DNA from: Ruegeria lacuscaerulensis
GTDB lineage: Bacteria; Pseudomonadota; Alphaproteobacteria; Rhodobacterales; Rhodobacteraceae
Direction: 5' to 3'
Length of the DNA stretch: 64,000 nt
Assembly: GCF_013033355.1 (NCBI RefSeq)
Contig: NZ_WQDY01000011.1
Coordinates: 1 to 64,000 of the forward strand
A program made the translations under genes and the position numbers. The first letter of the stretch is position 1; each line of letters opens with the position of its first letter. Of this stretch, positions 45,117 through 54,156 are shown in pieces. The notes beneath the pieces are model-generated. The model did not search any database, was not told the origin of the DNA, and worked only from the letters and a program-made list of their open reading frames with translations.

Positions 45117-46397
45117 TCAGCAACGTCCGTCGATTTTATTCTCGGTCGCATAAGCGCTCGAGTCTTCGTTGATCAGCGGGCCGATCACGTCGCCATCGGT
45201 GGCCTTGAACTCTGAAATCAAGCTCCAGGTCTTGCTGGCCGCGTCCCATTGGGTCACGCCAACCAAAGCGTCCCCGCCGTGGTTTTCGCACGAGACCGAG
45301 AAGGCTGGACCAAAGTTGGGCAGACCCAGTTCGGTCATCTTGGCTTCGGTGATTTCCAGCGCTTCCATACCATCGCGCATCATCGCAGGGGTGATGTCGT
45401 CGGTGCCGTGGATTTCCTGCGCTTTCTTGGCAGCTTCGGCAGCCAACATGGCGGCATAGAGACCGCGGTTATACAGAACCGTACCTACCTGATCGCCCGC
45501 ACCGGCAGCCTTACCGGCGTCGACCACATATTTCTGCAGGTCGTCAAAGACCGGGAAATCGGTGCCCACGTTGTGGAAGGTCAGTGCCTTGTAGCCGTTG
45601 GCGGCTTCACCCGCAGGCAGCACGTCATTCTCGGAACCCGACCACCAGATACCGATGAAGTTTTCCATCGGGTAGCGGATGTTGGCAGCTTCCTGAACAG
45701 CGACCTGGTTCATCACACCCCAGCCCCACATCAGGACGAAGTCGGGACGATCGCGGCGAATTTGCAGCCATTGGGATTTCTGCTCCTGACCTGGGTGATC
45801 AACGGGCAGCGCAACGAGCTCAAAGCCATGCTTTGCCGACAGCTCTTCGAGTGTGCGGATCGGCTCCTTGCCGTAGGCCGAGTTGTGATAGACCAGCGCG
45901 ATTTTCTTACCGCTGAGGTCGCCGTTGTTCGACTCCAACAGATAGTTGATCGCACCCGAGGCCCCATCCCAGTAGTTCGCAGGATAGTTGAAGGTATGGC
46001 TGAACACGTCACCGTTCTTGGCCGAAGTACGCCCATAACCCATCGTGTGCATCGGAATGCCATCTGCGGTGGTCTTGGGGATCAGCTGATAGGTAATGCC
46101 GGTCGAAAGCGGCTGATACACCAACGAGCCTTCGCCCTTGGTCGATTCATAGCATTCCACACCTTTTTCAGTGTTATAGCCGGTTTCGCATTCGATCACC
46201 CTGGTCGGAACTCCTCCGATCCCGCCATCGCGTTCATTCAGCAGTGTGAAATAGTCGGCATAGCCATCCGCAAACGGGATACCGCCCGCCGCATATGGCC
46301 CCGTACGATAACTAAGCGACGGAAAGACGAGGTCGGCCATAACCGGACCTGCCGCCATTACAGCGCCCAGCGCCATGGTTGCCAGTTTCAATTTCAT
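45117..46397 (-). CDS. Periplasmic substrate-binding protein of HAAT-type ABC importer
   Basis: A 426-residue binding protein with a signal peptide (about 1-21, ending AGPVMA) and the Leu/Ile/Val-binding fold (SYRTGPYAAGGIPFADGYADYF; GGVPTRVIECETGYN). Strong GGGAGGAG upstream of ATG 46397. The ligand is unknown; neighbouring acyl-CoA ligases suggest an aromatic or short carboxylate rather than leucine. It is central in a minus-strand operon from 51719 to 42973. Confidence 0.87.
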   Translation of the reverse strand: MKLKLATMALGAVMAAGPVMADLVFPSLSYRTGPYAAGGIPFADGYADYFTLLNERDGGIGGVPTRVIECETGYNTEKGVECYESTKGEGSLVYQPLSTGITYQLIPKTTADGIPMHTMGYGRTSAKNGDVFSHTFNYPANYWDGASGAINYLLESNNGDLSGKKIALVYHNSAYGKEPIRTLEELSAKHGFELVALPVDHPGQEQKSQWLQIRRDRPDFVLMWGWGVMNQVAVQEAANIRYPMENFIGIWWSGSENDVLPAGEAANGYKALTFHNVGTDFPVFDDLQKYVVDAGKAAGAGDQVGTVLYNRGLYAAMLAAEAAKKAQEIHGTDDITPAMMRDGMEALEITEAKMTELGLPNFGPAFSVSCENHGGDALVGVTQWDAASKTWSLISEFKATDGDVIGPLINEDSSAYATENKIDGRC

Positions 46398-46472
46398 CGG
46401 GTGTCTCCTCCCTTGGTTTGTCCGATGGTGAGCTCGGGCGTGTACCACCCGTTATGTGATTGGGCCGACCCG

Positions 46473-47549
46473 CTAGTGCGGGAATGGCCAGAGTCTCAGC
46501 TTTTCTTTCGCCACGCGCCACAGTTGCGCCAGACCATGTGGTTCAAGGATCAGGAACATGATGATCAGTCCGCCGACGATGACGAGATTCAAATGCGCCA
46601 CGATATCGGTGGGCCAACCCAGCATGTCCGCACCGACGACCTTCAGCACGACTGGCAGCAGAACAAGGAACGCAGCCCCCGCGAAAGACCCGAAGATCGA
46701 GCCCAGCCCGCCGATAATGATCATGAACAGCACCAGGAACGACTTCTGGATGCCAAACACTTCGCCGACCTCGACCGCGCCCAGATAGACCGCAAAGAAC
46801 AGCGCACCCGAGACGCCCACAAAGAACGAACTGACGGCAAAGGCCGTCAACTTTGCCCGCAGGGGGTTAACGCCGATGATCTCTGCAGCGATGTCCATAT
46901 CGCGGATCGCCATCCATTTTCGCCCGGTCGTTCCGCGCGTCAGGTTGCGGGCAATCACGGCACAGACTGTCAGGAAGATCAGGCAAAACAGGTAGGTGGC
47001 CCAGGCTGGTGCATTCGGACCTGTGATGATGATACCAAATACTTCCCGTTCAGGCGCGTTGATCTGACCCGAGGCTGAGTAGTTGTAGAACCACGGCACG
47101 CGGTTAAACAGCCAAACCAGGAAGAATTGCGCCGCCAGTGTCGCCACGGCCAGATAGAAGCCCTTGATCCTAAGGCTTGGCAAACCAAACAAAACACCCA
47201 CCAGCGCGGTAATGCCACCTGCAAGGATAACATGGATAAACATGCTGACATCAGGGAAGGCCGTCATCAGCTTATAGCAAGCGTAGGCCCCCACAGCCAT
47301 GAATCCGCCTGTCCCCAACGAGACCTGACCGCAATAACCCACAAGGATATTCAACCCGATCGCTGCAATCGCGTAGATCAGGAAAGGCAAAAGCAAAGCG
47401 TTCGCCCAGTAGTCGTTGATGATGAACGGGATGATCCCAAATGCCACCGCCAGCACCACATAGTACCGATACCGGTCGAACTTGATCGGGAAGGTCTGGC
47501 TGTCATCCACGTAAGAGACTTTGAAGTCCCCTGCTTCACGATAGAACAT
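46473..47549 (-). CDS. livM: Branched-chain-type ABC permease LivM
   Basis: A 358-residue permease with about ten helices. The LivM marks are AIGLNILVGYCGQVSLGTGGFMAVGAY, the GRKWMAIRDMDIAAEIIGVNPLRAK cytoplasmic loop and GGLGSIFGSFAGAAFL. It begins three bases after the small membrane gene. Confidence 0.9.
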   Translation of the reverse strand: MFYREAGDFKVSYVDDSQTFPIKFDRYRYYVVLAVAFGIIPFIINDYWANALLLPFLIYAIAAIGLNILVGYCGQVSLGTGGFMAVGAYACYKLMTAFPDVSMFIHVILAGGITALVGVLFGLPSLRIKGFYLAVATLAAQFFLVWLFNRVPWFYNYSASGQINAPEREVFGIIITGPNAPAWATYLFCLIFLTVCAVIARNLTRGTTGRKWMAIRDMDIAAEIIGVNPLRAKLTAFAVSSFFVGVSGALFFAVYLGAVEVGEVFGIQKSFLVLFMIIIGGLGSIFGSFAGAAFLVLLPVVLKVVGADMLGWPTDIVAHLNLVIVGGLIIMFLILEPHGLAQLWRVAKEKLRLWPFPH

Positions 47550-47552
47550 GTC

Positions 47553-47810
47553 TTACTTTCCCCATTGTTCCTGCGCCCGGTTCCGGGCCGCAGCATCCAG
47601 TTGGTTCGATCCCTTGGCGTAGCCGCTCGCTTCGGACGCGCGCACAAGTTTCAAATAGGCCAGAACACCCATGACCAGACCGGCAAAAGCCAGAATGGCT
47701 GCGATTGTCACTTGCCCGTCCGACAGGTCGTCCGACGTCAGAGCGATATATCCAAACGCCCAGAACCCGGCCCAGGCAATGACATTGGTGATGGCGATCA
47801 GTTTGGTCAT
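47553..47810 (-). CDS. Small two-helix membrane protein inside the liv-type operon
   Basis: An 85-residue protein with two hydrophobic segments (about 4-24 and 33-53) and a charged C-terminal tail (ASEASGYAKGSNQLD...). It lies between livH (3 bases away) and livM (3 bases away), so it is surely cotranslated with the permeases and may be an accessory subunit. I do not recognise a named family. Confidence 0.75.
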   Translation of the reverse strand: MTKLIAITNVIAWAGFWAFGYIALTSDDLSDGQVTIAAILAFAGLVMGVLAYLKLVRASEASGYAKGSNQLDAAARNRAQEQWGK

Positions 47811-47813
47811 GCC

Positions 47814-48800
47814 CTACACCCTCTCGATGATCTTTTCGCCGAACAGACCCTGCGGCCGGAAAACCAGGAAGATCAGCGCCAGTACATAGGCAAACCAGTT
47901 CTCAGTCGCCCCGCCCACCATCGGACCGATGGCAAACTCAAACAGTTTTTCGCCCACACCAATGATAAGGCCACCGACAATAGCGCCGGGGATCGAGGTG
48001 AAGCCGCCCAACATCAGAACCGGCAGCGCCTTGAGCGCGATCAGGCTCAGCGAGAATTGAACGCCCGATTTCGTGCCCCACATAATGCCCGCGACAAGGG
48101 CCACAAAACCGGCCACTGACCAGACCATCACCCAGATGAAGTTCAACGAGATCCCGACTGACAGCGCAGCCTGATGATCATCGGCCACCGCGCGCATCGC
48201 ACGCCCTTGTTTGGTGTACTGGCTGAACGCCACCAGCGCCGCCACCAGCAATGCCGCTATCACTGTTGCAACAATGTCCAGATTGTCGATGAAGAAGCCG
48301 TAGCCAAAGATGTTGAACGTGCTCTCGTCGATCCAAAGGTTGATGCCTTGCGGAAGGCCCACGTCCAGCGTCTTGATTTCGGACCCCCACATCAGGTCTG
48401 CAACACCCTCAAGCAGATAGGCCAGACCAATCGTTGCCATGAACAGAATGATCGGCTCCTGCCCCACCAGATGACGCATCACAAAGCGCTGTACCGCCCA
48501 AGCCAGCAGAACCATCACCGCCATGGTCAGAATAATCGCCAGCAGCGCAGGCACGTTCCAGCCAAAATAGTGGATATGCGTGCCGAAGGTGGCGTTGATC
48601 AGATGCGCAAACGGCACCTGACCTTTCATGATCCCCACCAGAGTCATCGCCGCAAACAGCGCCATAACCCCTTGTGCATAGTTAAAAATCCCCGAGGCCT
48701 TGTAGATCAGCACAAAGCCCAGCGCGACCAAAGCATATAGGACCCCGGCCATCAGGCCATTCAGGATGACCTCCATCGCGAATACCAACTGATCAGGCAT
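47814..48800 (-). CDS. livH: Branched-chain-type ABC permease LivH
   Basis: A 328-residue permease with about eight helices: NGLMAGVLYALVALGFVLIYKASG at the N-terminus, the GRAMRAVADDHQAALSVGI coupling loop and GGFTSIPGAIVGGLIIG. Complete and in operon with the small membrane protein, livM, the binding protein and two ATPases. Confidence 0.92.
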   Translation of the reverse strand: MPDQLVFAMEVILNGLMAGVLYALVALGFVLIYKASGIFNYAQGVMALFAAMTLVGIMKGQVPFAHLINATFGTHIHYFGWNVPALLAIILTMAVMVLLAWAVQRFVMRHLVGQEPIILFMATIGLAYLLEGVADLMWGSEIKTLDVGLPQGINLWIDESTFNIFGYGFFIDNLDIVATVIAALLVAALVAFSQYTKQGRAMRAVADDHQAALSVGISLNFIWVMVWSVAGFVALVAGIMWGTKSGVQFSLSLIALKALPVLMLGGFTSIPGAIVGGLIIGVGEKLFEFAIGPMVGGATENWFAYVLALIFLVFRPQGLFGEKIIERV

Positions 48801-48829
48801 GTCCGCCCCCTCTCATGTCTGTCAGATGT

Positions 48830-49648
48830 TTAGTCATGGCTCACCCCCAGATAGGCGTCGATGACTTCCTGATTGTTGCGCACCTCATCGGGTGTGCCGT
48901 CACCGATCTTGCGGCCATAGTCCATCACCACCACGCGGTCGCTCAGGTCCATCACAACGCCCATGTCGTGTTCGATCAGCGCGATTGTGGTGCCGAACTC
49001 ATCATTCACATCCAGGATAAAGCGGCTCATGTCCTCTTTTTCCTCCACATTCATGCCCGCCATCGGCTCATCCAGCAGCAGCAGCTTTGGCTCCGCCGCC
49101 AAGGCTCGCGCCAGTTCGACCCGTTTCTTCAGCCCGTAGGGCAGGCGAGACACAGGTGTTTTGCGGATGTGCTGGATTTCCAAGAAATCGATGATCTTTT
49201 CGACCGCCTCGCGGTTTTCCGTCTCTTCCGCCTCGGCTTTACCCTTCCACAAGGCCTGTTGGATAATATTCGTCTTCATGAAGCCCAAACGCCCTGTCAT
49301 GACGTTATCCAAAACGCTCATCCCCTCGAACAGAGCGATATTCTGGAACGTCCGTGCAATCCCCTGCTGCGCCACCTCAAAGGGTCGCATCTGCGGGCGT
49401 TTTGATCCGTGAAACCAAACCTCACCTTCCTGCGGCACATAGAACCCGGAAATCACGTTCAGCATCGAGGACTTACCCGCACCGTTCGGTCCGATGATGG
49501 CCCGGATCTCACCCTCGCGAATGTCGAACGAGATATCCTTGATTGCAACCACACCGCCAAAACGCAGGGTGATGTTCTTCATCTCCATCACCACACCACC
49601 GATCTTGCGGCCGTCTTCGGTGACATATCCTTCGGAACTATCCAGCAT
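48830..49648 (-). CDS. livG: Branched-chain-type ABC transporter ATPase LivG
   Basis: A 272-residue ATPase. Walker A GPNGAGKSS, Q-loop QGIARTFQNIALFEGMSVLDNVM, signature LPYGLKKRVELARAL (LPYG in place of LSGG, common in LivG), Walker B LLLLDEPMAGMN and EHDMGVVMDLSDR at the end. ATG 49648 with GGAGG upstream is chosen over a longer frame that runs into the ligase gene. Confidence 0.9.
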   Translation of the reverse strand: MLDSSEGYVTEDGRKIGGVVMEMKNITLRFGGVVAIKDISFDIREGEIRAIIGPNGAGKSSMLNVISGFYVPQEGEVWFHGSKRPQMRPFEVAQQGIARTFQNIALFEGMSVLDNVMTGRLGFMKTNIIQQALWKGKAEAEETENREAVEKIIDFLEIQHIRKTPVSRLPYGLKKRVELARALAAEPKLLLLDEPMAGMNVEEKEDMSRFILDVNDEFGTTIALIEHDMGVVMDLSDRVVVMDYGRKIGDGTPDEVRNNQEVIDAYLGVSHD

Positions 49649-49727
49649 CAGATCCTCCCTGAGCTGCGAAAAAACGGGACGGCGGGCGGGGCGATGACCG
49701 CAAGGTCGAGCGGCGCTCGAACGGCCC

Positions 49728-51719
49728 TCATTCCGCCGCAACCTTGTGCGAAGCCGCAGCAACAACCGGCGCGTCGACGATTTCCAGCGTGGCCGAGATC
49801 GACCCCTTCCGCCCGTCCTCATAGGTCACTTCAGTCGTAGTCGAAACGCTAGATGAACCGTCATAAAGCGCATCAATGATGTCGTGAAATTTCTCTTCCA
49901 CAAAACCGCGCCGCACTTTACGAGTCCGGGTCATCTCACCATCATCCGCATCCAGTTCCTTGTGCAGAACCACAAAGCGATGCACCTGGCAGCCCGACAG
50001 CATCTCATCTGCCGCAACCGACTTGTTGACCTCTTCCACATGCGACTTGATCGTCTCTAACACGCGGGGATGACTGGTCAGTTCCTGATAGGACCCATAA
50101 GCCACATTGTTGCGCTCAGCCCAGTTTCCAACCGCCGTCAGGTCAATATTGATAAAGGCCACGCAGCGATCCTTGCCATTACCAAACAGCACGACTTCTA
50201 GAATATCGGGATAAAACTTCAGCTTGTTCTCGACATATTTCGGAGCAAACATCGACCCGTCGGCCATTTTGCCCACGTCCTTGGCACGGTCGATGATCCG
50301 CAGATGGCCGGACCCTTCCTCGATGAACCCTGCATCACCTGTAGCCACCCAACCCTCGGCATCCTTGGTCGAGGCGGTAGAGTCCGGGTTATTGTAATAC
50401 TCGACAAACACACCCGGCGAGCGATAGTGAATCTCGCCCTTGTCGTCGATCTTCAACTCGACATCCGGCGCGGGCACACCAACCGTATCCGCGCGCACCT
50501 CGCCATCAGGCTGCACAGTGATGAAAACGGTAGCCTCGGTCTGACCATATAGCTGCTTCAGATTGATACCCAGCGAGCGGTAGAAATCAAAAATCTCAGG
50601 CCCAATCGCCTCACCCGCCGTATAGCCGACGCGGAACCGGCCATAGCCCAGAGTATCTTTGAGCGGTCCGTAAACAAGCATATTGCCCAGCGCGTATTTC
50701 ACCTTGTCGCCAAACCCAACCGGCTTGCCATCCAGCAACAGACCGCCCACCTTCTTGGCGTGATCCATGAAGTGACGGAACATGCGCTTCTTCAGCTTGC
50801 CCGCATCCTCCATCCGGATCATCACGTTGGTCAGCTGCGTCTCAAACACGCGCGGCGGGGCAAAGAAATAGGTCGGGCCTATCTCGCGCAGGTCGGTCAT
50901 CATTGTGTCGGCGCTTTCAGGGCAGTTCACGCAGAACCCGCACCAATAGGCCTGACCGATCGAGAAGATGAAATCGCCCACCCAAGCCATCGGCAGGTAG
51001 GACAGAATATCTTCGTTGCGGGTCAGATGGTCGAACTCGGCCGAGTTCTTGGCGCTTTCGATAACGTTGCGGTTCGACAGAACCACACCCTTGGGCTTTC
51101 CCGTCGTGCCCGAGGTATAGAGCATCACGCAAGTATCGTCGTAGGTGATCGCCGCGATACGTTTGTCCAGTTCTGCATCGAACCGCGCGTGACCGGCGCT
51201 GCCCTCGGCCATGATGTCGTCCAAAGCGTTCATTTGGGAGTGGTCGTATTTCCGCATCCCCCGCTTGTCGGTGTAGAGGATATGCTTGACCTGATGCAGC
51301 CCCTGCTGAATCTCGATGACCTTGTCGACCTGCTCCTGATCGCCACAGACGACGAACTTCGCACCACAGTGTTCCAGAACATAGGCCATCTCTTCCGCGA
51401 CCGAGTCCTGATACAGCGGCACCGGCACCGCCCCCACCATCTGCGCGGCGACCATCGACCAGTAATGCGCCGGGCGGTTGCGGCCTATGACGGCGATATG
51501 GTCGCCCTTCTCAACGCCGATTTCCAGAAACCCCAACGCCAGCTTGCGGATTTCAGCGGCGGCCTCGGCCCAGGACCAGCATTGCCAGATGCCGAATTCC
51601 TTTTCCCGGTAGGCCGGGGCATCCCCGAACTGCGTCGCATTGCGATGTAACAGCGCCGGAAGAGATACCATCCCCTCCGCGCCCGACTGCATCTGAGCCA
51701 ATCTTTTTCTCCTCCCCAT
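49728..51719 (-). CDS. AMP-dependent acyl-CoA synthetase (long-chain type)
   Basis: A 663-residue adenylate-forming ligase: P-loop CVMLYTSGTTGKPKGVVLSN, LKQLYGQTEATVF, then GWVATGDAGFIEEGSGHLRIIDRAKD. It joins a carboxylic acid to CoA. It leads the importer operon, which suggests vectorial activation of the imported acid. Two starts are possible: 51719 (GGAGG 6 bases upstream) and 51692; the first is used. The chain-length class is inferred from size only. Confidence 0.86.
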   Translation of the reverse strand: MGRRKRLAQMQSGAEGMVSLPALLHRNATQFGDAPAYREKEFGIWQCWSWAEAAAEIRKLALGFLEIGVEKGDHIAVIGRNRPAHYWSMVAAQMVGAVPVPLYQDSVAEEMAYVLEHCGAKFVVCGDQEQVDKVIEIQQGLHQVKHILYTDKRGMRKYDHSQMNALDDIMAEGSAGHARFDAELDKRIAAITYDDTCVMLYTSGTTGKPKGVVLSNRNVIESAKNSAEFDHLTRNEDILSYLPMAWVGDFIFSIGQAYWCGFCVNCPESADTMMTDLREIGPTYFFAPPRVFETQLTNVMIRMEDAGKLKKRMFRHFMDHAKKVGGLLLDGKPVGFGDKVKYALGNMLVYGPLKDTLGYGRFRVGYTAGEAIGPEIFDFYRSLGINLKQLYGQTEATVFITVQPDGEVRADTVGVPAPDVELKIDDKGEIHYRSPGVFVEYYNNPDSTASTKDAEGWVATGDAGFIEEGSGHLRIIDRAKDVGKMADGSMFAPKYVENKLKFYPDILEVVLFGNGKDRCVAFINIDLTAVGNWAERNNVAYGSYQELTSHPRVLETIKSHVEEVNKSVAADEMLSGCQVHRFVVLHKELDADDGEMTRTRKVRRGFVEEKFHDIIDALYDGSSSVSTTTEVTYEDGRKGSISATLEIVDAPVVAAASHKVAAE

Positions 51720-52024
51720 CCGACCCCTCCCCGGGCCGGAACTGGCGGGTCCGGGTTGGTGCCCGGACGCCAATGCCCCGATTAAGAGACATGAGAACGA
51801 TCAGCGTCAAGTTTTGCCTGATGTTTTCTCAATCCTTACGAATTGTAACAGTGGTGGAAGGCTGATGGATTGGATGGATCGCCGGAGCACATCAGTCACA
51901 ATGTCGTCACCACGCCACGATATTTCTGCGCATTTTGATAATGAGCTATTTCAGCGTACCCTGTTTCTTACTGCTTCAGTTGATGGCCAACACGGTTGGC
52001 CACAGTTTCGTAGGGGGAAAACAC
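51720..52024. other. Divergent promoter region, ligase-liv operon / NTF2-like gene
   Basis: 305 bp with no gene of its own. It holds the minus-strand promoter candidate at 51782-51810 and must hold the plus-strand promoter of the NTF2-like gene; open frames through it are not supported by ribosome sites. Confidence 0.4.
51782..51810 (-). promoter_or_regulatory. Possible promoter of the acyl-CoA ligase / liv operon
   Basis: Read on the minus strand, TTGACG (51810-51805) is followed after 17 bases by TCTTAA (51787-51782), about 65 bp before the chosen start codon. The -10 match is modest, so this is a candidate only. Confidence 0.35.
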
Positions 52025-52435
52025 ATGTCTATCCAAAAAGCCGCAAGAGAATTCTTTGAGGCCTGCGATACAGGCAAAGGCTGGGACGCCTGCAAAAACT
52101 ATTGCCATGAGGGCGCGACGTTTTCAGCACAAGCCGACGCATTGGCCGACGTCACTTCCCTGGAAGGTTACGCAGACTGGATGAAAAACCTGCTGACTCC
52201 GATCCCGGATGGTCATTATGAGCTCAAATCATTTTCTGTTGATGAAGAGCGTGGAATTGCAAGCATATTTGCCGTGTTCCATGGAACTCATTCCGTGGAT
52301 GGCCCAGTGCCTGCTACGGGAAAAACTCTGGCCGCGGAATACGTCTATGCCATTGAGTTTGACGGTGACAAAATCAAACACATGACCAAGATATGGAATG
52401 ATGCGCATTCCTTGAAACAGCTCGGCTGGGCCTAA
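52025..52435 (+). CDS. SnoaL/NTF2-like small protein
   Basis: A 136-residue protein with the NTF2-like cone fold pattern: AAREFFEACDTGKGWDACKNYCHEGATFSAQAD, then EGYADWMKNLLTPIPDG and alternating strands to IKHMTKIWND. These proteins bind small hydrophobic ligands or act as polyketide cyclase-like enzymes; the role here is unknown. GGGGGAAAACAC before the ATG decides the start among several. Confidence 0.75.
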   Translation: MSIQKAAREFFEACDTGKGWDACKNYCHEGATFSAQADALADVTSLEGYADWMKNLLTPIPDGHYELKSFSVDEERGIASIFAVFHGTHSVDGPVPATGKTLAAEYVYAIEFDGDKIKHMTKIWNDAHSLKQLGWA

Positions 52436-52529
52436 AACTTTCGGAACAGGGGCACAGGTCACAGATCACGCAATTCCGGCCACCGCGTGCTCTCTTTTGG
52501 CCACAGGGGGCATGCGCCCTGCCGCGACA

Positions 52530-52928
52530 CTACAACCAATCCCGCAGAATCGGGATCAACGGCACATCCGCTGCGGGCATAGGATAGTTCCGCAGATCAT
52601 TAGCGCGGACCCATTTCAGCGCCTGACCTTCTTTTGATTGTGGTATCCCCTCCCATTTCCGGCAAGCGAACAGCGGCATCAACAGGTGGAAATCGTCATA
52701 GCTGTGGCTGGCAAAGGTCAGCGGTGCGAGGCAGGAGGCCCAGGTGTTGATGCCCAGTTCTTCCTCCAGCTCGCGGATCAGGGCGACCTCGGGGGTTTCG
52801 CCGGGTTCGACCTTGCCGCCGGGGAATTCCCACAGACCGGCCATGGACTTCCCCTCCGGGCGCTGCGCCAGCAACACCCGGCCTTCGACGTCGATCAGGG
52901 CGACAGCAGACACTAATACAGTCTTCAC
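52530..52928 (-). CDS. mutT: Nudix hydrolase MutT (8-oxo-dGTP diphosphatase)
   Basis: A 132-residue Nudix protein: substrate region VLLAQRPEGKSMAGLWEFPG, then Nudix box GKVEPGETPEVALIRELEEE. The WEFPGGK context and size fit MutT, which removes oxidised dGTP. GTG start (52928) overlaps the argJ stop by 4 bases, coupling the two. Confidence 0.9.
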   Translation of the reverse strand: MKTVLVSAVALIDVEGRVLLAQRPEGKSMAGLWEFPGGKVEPGETPEVALIRELEEELGINTWASCLAPLTFASHSYDDFHLLMPLFACRKWEGIPQSKEGQALKWVRANDLRNYPMPAADVPLIPILRDWL

Positions 52929-54151
52929 GAGCGATAATCCGCGTTGATTTCGATATAGCCGTGGGTCAGGTCGCAGGTCCAAACGGTCGATGCGCCCTCA
53001 CCCAGTCCCAGATCAACCGCGATCACCAGATCCTGACCTTTCATATAGGCGGCCGCGTCTTCCTCCCGGTAATCGGGGCTGACCCAGCCTTTCTCGGCCA
53101 CCAGAATATCGCCGAAAGAAATACTCAGCAGGTCGCGATCCGCAGCCGCTCCGGATTTGCCAATGGCCATGACCACACGACCCCAGTTCGGGTCTTCGCC
53201 CGCAATCGCCGTTTTCACCAGTGGTGAGTTTGCAATCGCCAGCCCATGCACCTTGGCGTCCGCGTCCGAGGCCGCGCCTGTCACACGAATTTCTACGAAT
53301 TTCGTGGCCCCTTCACCGTCGCGCACCACCTGCTGCGCAAGGTCCAGCATCACCGTTTCAAGCGCCTGCGCGAAGGCTGCGTTGCCAGTAGCATCCACGC
53401 CCGAGGCCCCGGTGGCGCACAGCAGCAAACCATCCGAGGTCGAGGTATCGCTGTCCACCGTGATGCAGTTAAACGTACGATCCGTCTGCGCGCCCAGCAT
53501 GGACTGCAGCGCCGATTGTTCGACCTGCGCATCGGTGAAGATATAAACCAGCATCGTCGCCATATCCGGCGCGATCATACCGGAACCCTTGGCAATCCCC
53601 GCAATTGAGACTGTTTTACCATCAATCTCGACCTGCGCCGACGCCCCTTTGGGGAAGGTATCGGTGGTCATGATCGCCCGCGCTGCGTCCTCGATCGCGT
53701 GACGGCTGAGACCGGCCTTAAGCGTCTCAAGCTGCGATACGATACGATCATGGGGCAGCGGTTCGCCGATCACGCCGGTGGACGATGTAAAGACCCGCTC
53801 GACCGTGACGCCGGTGGCTTTGGACACGGCCTGCGTCACTTCGGCCACCGAGGTCTGACCGTAATGCCCGGTGAACGCATTGGCATTGCCCGAGTTCACA
53901 AGAATGGCCGCCGGGCCATCGCTGGCCCCACCGATCTTGTCCTGACAATCCAGCACTGGAGCGGCGCGGGTAGCGGATCGCGTAAACACACCCGCTACCG
54001 AGGTGCCGGGGTCCAGCACCGCCAGCATCACATCGGTGCGGCCCTGGTAGCGCACGCCAGCCTCAACGGTGGCAAAGCGCACGCCGTCAATCGCGGGCAG
54101 ATCGGGAAATGCCGCCGGAGCCAGCGGGGACACTTTGGTAATCGTGGCCAC
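52925..54151 (-). CDS. argJ: Glutamate N-acetyltransferase / amino-acid acetyltransferase ArgJ
   Basis: A 408-residue Ntn-type enzyme of the arginine acetyl cycle. It self-cleaves at the ATML motif (threonine about 199 in APDMATMLVYIFTDA) into two chains. The N-terminal GVRFATVEAGVRYQGRTDVML and the C-terminal ending with EINADYRS are conserved. It follows the PpiC gene by 5 bp and overlaps mutT. Confidence 0.94.
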   Translation of the reverse strand: MATITKVSPLAPAAFPDLPAIDGVRFATVEAGVRYQGRTDVMLAVLDPGTSVAGVFTRSATRAAPVLDCQDKIGGASDGPAAILVNSGNANAFTGHYGQTSVAEVTQAVSKATGVTVERVFTSSTGVIGEPLPHDRIVSQLETLKAGLSRHAIEDAARAIMTTDTFPKGASAQVEIDGKTVSIAGIAKGSGMIAPDMATMLVYIFTDAQVEQSALQSMLGAQTDRTFNCITVDSDTSTSDGLLLCATGASGVDATGNAAFAQALETVMLDLAQQVVRDGEGATKFVEIRVTGAASDADAKVHGLAIANSPLVKTAIAGEDPNWGRVVMAIGKSGAAADRDLLSISFGDILVAEKGWVSPDYREEDAAAYMKGQDLVIAVDLGLGEGASTVWTCDLTHGYIEINADYRS

Positions 54152-54156
54152 CGGGT

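Noticed and set aside
45249..47078. 609-codon plus-strand frame opposite the binding protein and livM.
   Set aside because: Antisense shadow; low-complexity His/Arg/Gln content and two real genes on the minus strand.
52500..52525. Near-palindrome AGGGGGC-ATGC-GCCCT between the NTF2-like gene and mutT as a terminator.
   Set aside because: One mismatch and no T run on either strand; not convincing.
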